From: Akkermansiaceae bacterium UBA7890
GTDB taxonomy: Bacteria > Verrucomicrobiota > Verrucomicrobiia > Verrucomicrobiales > Akkermansiaceae
Length of the DNA stretch: 15,472 bases
Assembly: GCA_002501065.1 (NCBI GenBank)
Contig: DLRK01000097.1
Coordinates: 1 to 15,472 of the forward strand
Direction: 5' to 3'
The notes beneath the pieces are model-generated. The model was not told the DNA's origin. It did no database searches and saw only the letters and a program-made list of their open reading frames with translations. This document shows, in pieces, positions 14,292 through 15,472 of the stretch; position 1 is the first letter of the stretch; each line of letters starts with the position of its first letter. Position numbers and translations under genes: made by a program.

Positions 14292-14609
14292 ATGAAGTGC
14301 GTCATTCGGATCGGCATTCGTGGCTACCAGAAGTTTCTGCGCCCGGTTTTGCGTGCTGTTTCAGGAGGAGGGAGCTGCCGTTACGATCCCAGTTGCTCGC
14401 ATTACTTCCTGCAGGCCGTGGAGCGGCATGGATCACTCAAGGGGAGCTGGTTGGGAATTTGCAGGATTTTGCGCTGTCATCCATGGGGGGGCTGTGGTTA
14501 TGACCCCGTCCCACCGGTCGTGGAGGATGCGACTGACTCTGACAGTATCCGCTCCGGGGAATCCCATTCCCGCCCTTCCGTTCTCGACTCAGAACCCCAC
14601 CTCAAGTAG
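14292..14609 (+). CDS. yidD: Membrane protein insertion efficiency factor YidD
   Basis: The 105-residue product carries the YidD hallmarks: GYQKFLRPVLR (11-21), SCRYDPSCSHYFLQAVERHG (28-47), KGSWLGICRILRCHPWGGCGYDPVP (50-74). YidD is a small amphipathic membrane-associated protein that aids YidC/Sec insertion of inner-membrane proteins. Cysteines at 29, 35, 62 and 68 are arranged as in the family. After DPVPP there is a roughly 30-residue Ser/Asp-rich tail without similarity to the core. An AAGGA lies about 14 bases before ATG, a rather long spacing. yidC follows after 15 bp. Confidence 0.96.
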   Translation: MKCVIRIGIRGYQKFLRPVLRAVSGGGSCRYDPSCSHYFLQAVERHGSLKGSWLGICRILRCHPWGGCGYDPVPPVVEDATDSDSIRSGESHSRPSVLDSEPHLK

Positions 14610-14610
14610 C

Positions 14611-14616
14611 AAAGGA
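14611..14616 (+). promoter_or_regulatory. Ribosome-binding site deciding the yidC TTG start
   Basis: AAAGGA lies 8 bases before TTG 14625. No in-frame ATG or GTG lies near the N-terminal membrane helix, so this SD supports the TTG start. Confidence 0.65.
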
Positions 14617-14624
14617 CTCTCGTT

Positions 14625-15472
14625 TTGGATCGTAAGGCTTGGATCGTCATCGTGTTGTGCTGCCTGGGGCTGGCCGTAAATCTGTATTTCAGTGGGAAGA
14701 ACCGCGAGACTCTGCTGGAGCAGGAGCGCGAGCGGAAAGAGGCCGAGCAGGCGCAGGCGGCTGAAGAAAAGGAGAAGGGGCCCGAGGGTGCCCCCCAGCC
14801 TGAAGAACCAGAGAAACCGTTGGTAACGCCGGTGGAACCCGAACCCGAGCCGGTGGTGGCAGAAGAGACGGCCACCCTGAGCACCGGCAAGGTCGTCTTT
14901 ACCTTCACGACCCATGGGGGGGGAATCAAGCATGCCGAGATGCGCGGCCAGTACGCCGTGCAGGACAAGGAGAACCTGGTCCGGCTCAACCAGGAAGGGG
15001 AGCATCCCATTGGGCGCCTGACTACCGGCGTGGACGAATACCTCGACATTGTTTACCAGCACCAGAAGGAACTCGATACGGAAAACAGCATCTCCTTTCT
15101 GGGTAAGACCGAGAGCGATCTCTATATCAGCAAGAAGTGGACGCTGGAAGAAGAGGTGGTGGAAGGTCAGGCCTATCGGCTCAAGCTCGACCTTGTATTG
15201 GAGAACCATGGGGAGAGCTCAGTCAAGTTAAGCGATTACGGGCTCTTCGCCGGCATAGCGGCTCCACTCTGGGAAGGCGAGTGGGGACGCCATATCACTC
15301 TCTTCTATCACAAGAGCGGAGACTACAAGAAACGCCGGGTCGTCAGGTTCAAGAAAGGCAAGAAACCCGCTTTTCGCGACGACGCCGGCATGCTCGGGTT
15401 TGCCGGGGTGAGCAATCAGTTCTTTGCCACCATCATTGCTCCCGAGAAACCCTACGATGCGTGGGTCTGGGG
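14625..15472 (+). CDS. yidC: Membrane protein insertase YidC, N-terminal part (cut by window end)
   Basis: From TTG at 14625, 282 codons stay open to the window end. Residues 1-5 (DRKAW) lead into a membrane helix (about 6-22, IVIVLCCLGLAVNLYF), as in YidC of Gram-negative bacteria. A long charged, Glu/Gln/Pro-rich linker (about 28-82, likely partly coiled coil) follows, then the extracytoplasmic P1 beta-sandwich domain starting near STGKVVFTFTTHGGGIKHAEM (86-106). The catalytic five-helix insertase core with the hydrophilic groove lies beyond the window. Position directly after yidD supports the call. YidC inserts membrane proteins alone or with SecYEG. The start is set by AAAGGA 8 bases upstream. 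Confidence 0.93.
   Translation, partial: MDRKAWIVIVLCCLGLAVNLYFSGKNRETLLEQERERKEAEQAQAAEEKEKGPEGAPQPEEPEKPLVTPVEPEPEPVVAEETATLSTGKVVFTFTTHGGGIKHAEMRGQYAVQDKENLVRLNQEGEHPIGRLTTGVDEYLDIVYQHQKELDTENSISFLGKTESDLYISKKWTLEEEVVEGQAYRLKLDLVLENHGESSVKLSDYGLFAGIAAPLWEGEWGRHITLFYHKSGDYKKRRVVRFKKGKKPAFRDDAGMLGFAGVSNQFFATIIAPEKPYDAWVW

Overview
The window looks like a piece of chromosome from a GC-rich, Gram-negative bacterium, most likely a Verrucomicrobiota member. This placement is inferred from protein style and gene neighbourhood; no 16S or marker comparison was possible. Supporting signs are secreted proteins ending in a 'LTWTSTPGKFYVIQY'-type domain common in that group, FG-GAP and GT-C membrane proteins of planctomycete/verrucomicrobial type, a folP/cdaA neighbourhood, and many start codons without a clear Shine-Dalgarno (SD) sequence. 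No mobile element, CRISPR array, tRNA or rRNA was seen. There is no gene-free gap longer than about 265 bp.

Left part (1-4493, minus strand): a probable operon runs leftward from a soluble PAS-type histidine kinase, through an NtrC-class sigma-54-dependent response regulator (with GAFTSA instead of GAFTGA), to a large GT-C-type membrane protein that leaves the window. Divergent from it, cutA (4542-4862) and a secreted protein of unknown function (4934-5812) run rightward.

Middle (5858-10240): acylphosphatase and two exported or membrane-anchored proteins lie on the minus strand. One of the two reads as a degenerate, catalytically dead relative of a putative HExxH metallopeptidase family. They face away from folP (dihydropteroate synthase, plus strand). 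A secreted FG-GAP/VCBS beta-propeller protein follows on the minus strand.

Right part (10431-15472, all plus): cdaA (c-di-AMP synthase) comes first. Overlapping its 3' end in another frame is a 50-residue gene with its own SD. Its product looks like only the N-terminal membrane anchor of CdaR/YbbR, the usual CdaA partner. Then come bioD, trpB, and the conserved rpmH-rnpA-yidD-yidC cluster (ribosomal protein L34, RNase P protein, and two membrane-insertion factors), with yidC cut by the window end. dnaA and an origin are not visible next to rpmH.

The observation most worth following is the overlapping mini-CdaR. Next are the dead metallopeptidase homologue, a perfect four-tract G-quadruplex motif plus a start-proximal hairpin upstream of cdaA, and the C-terminal extension on ribosomal protein L34.
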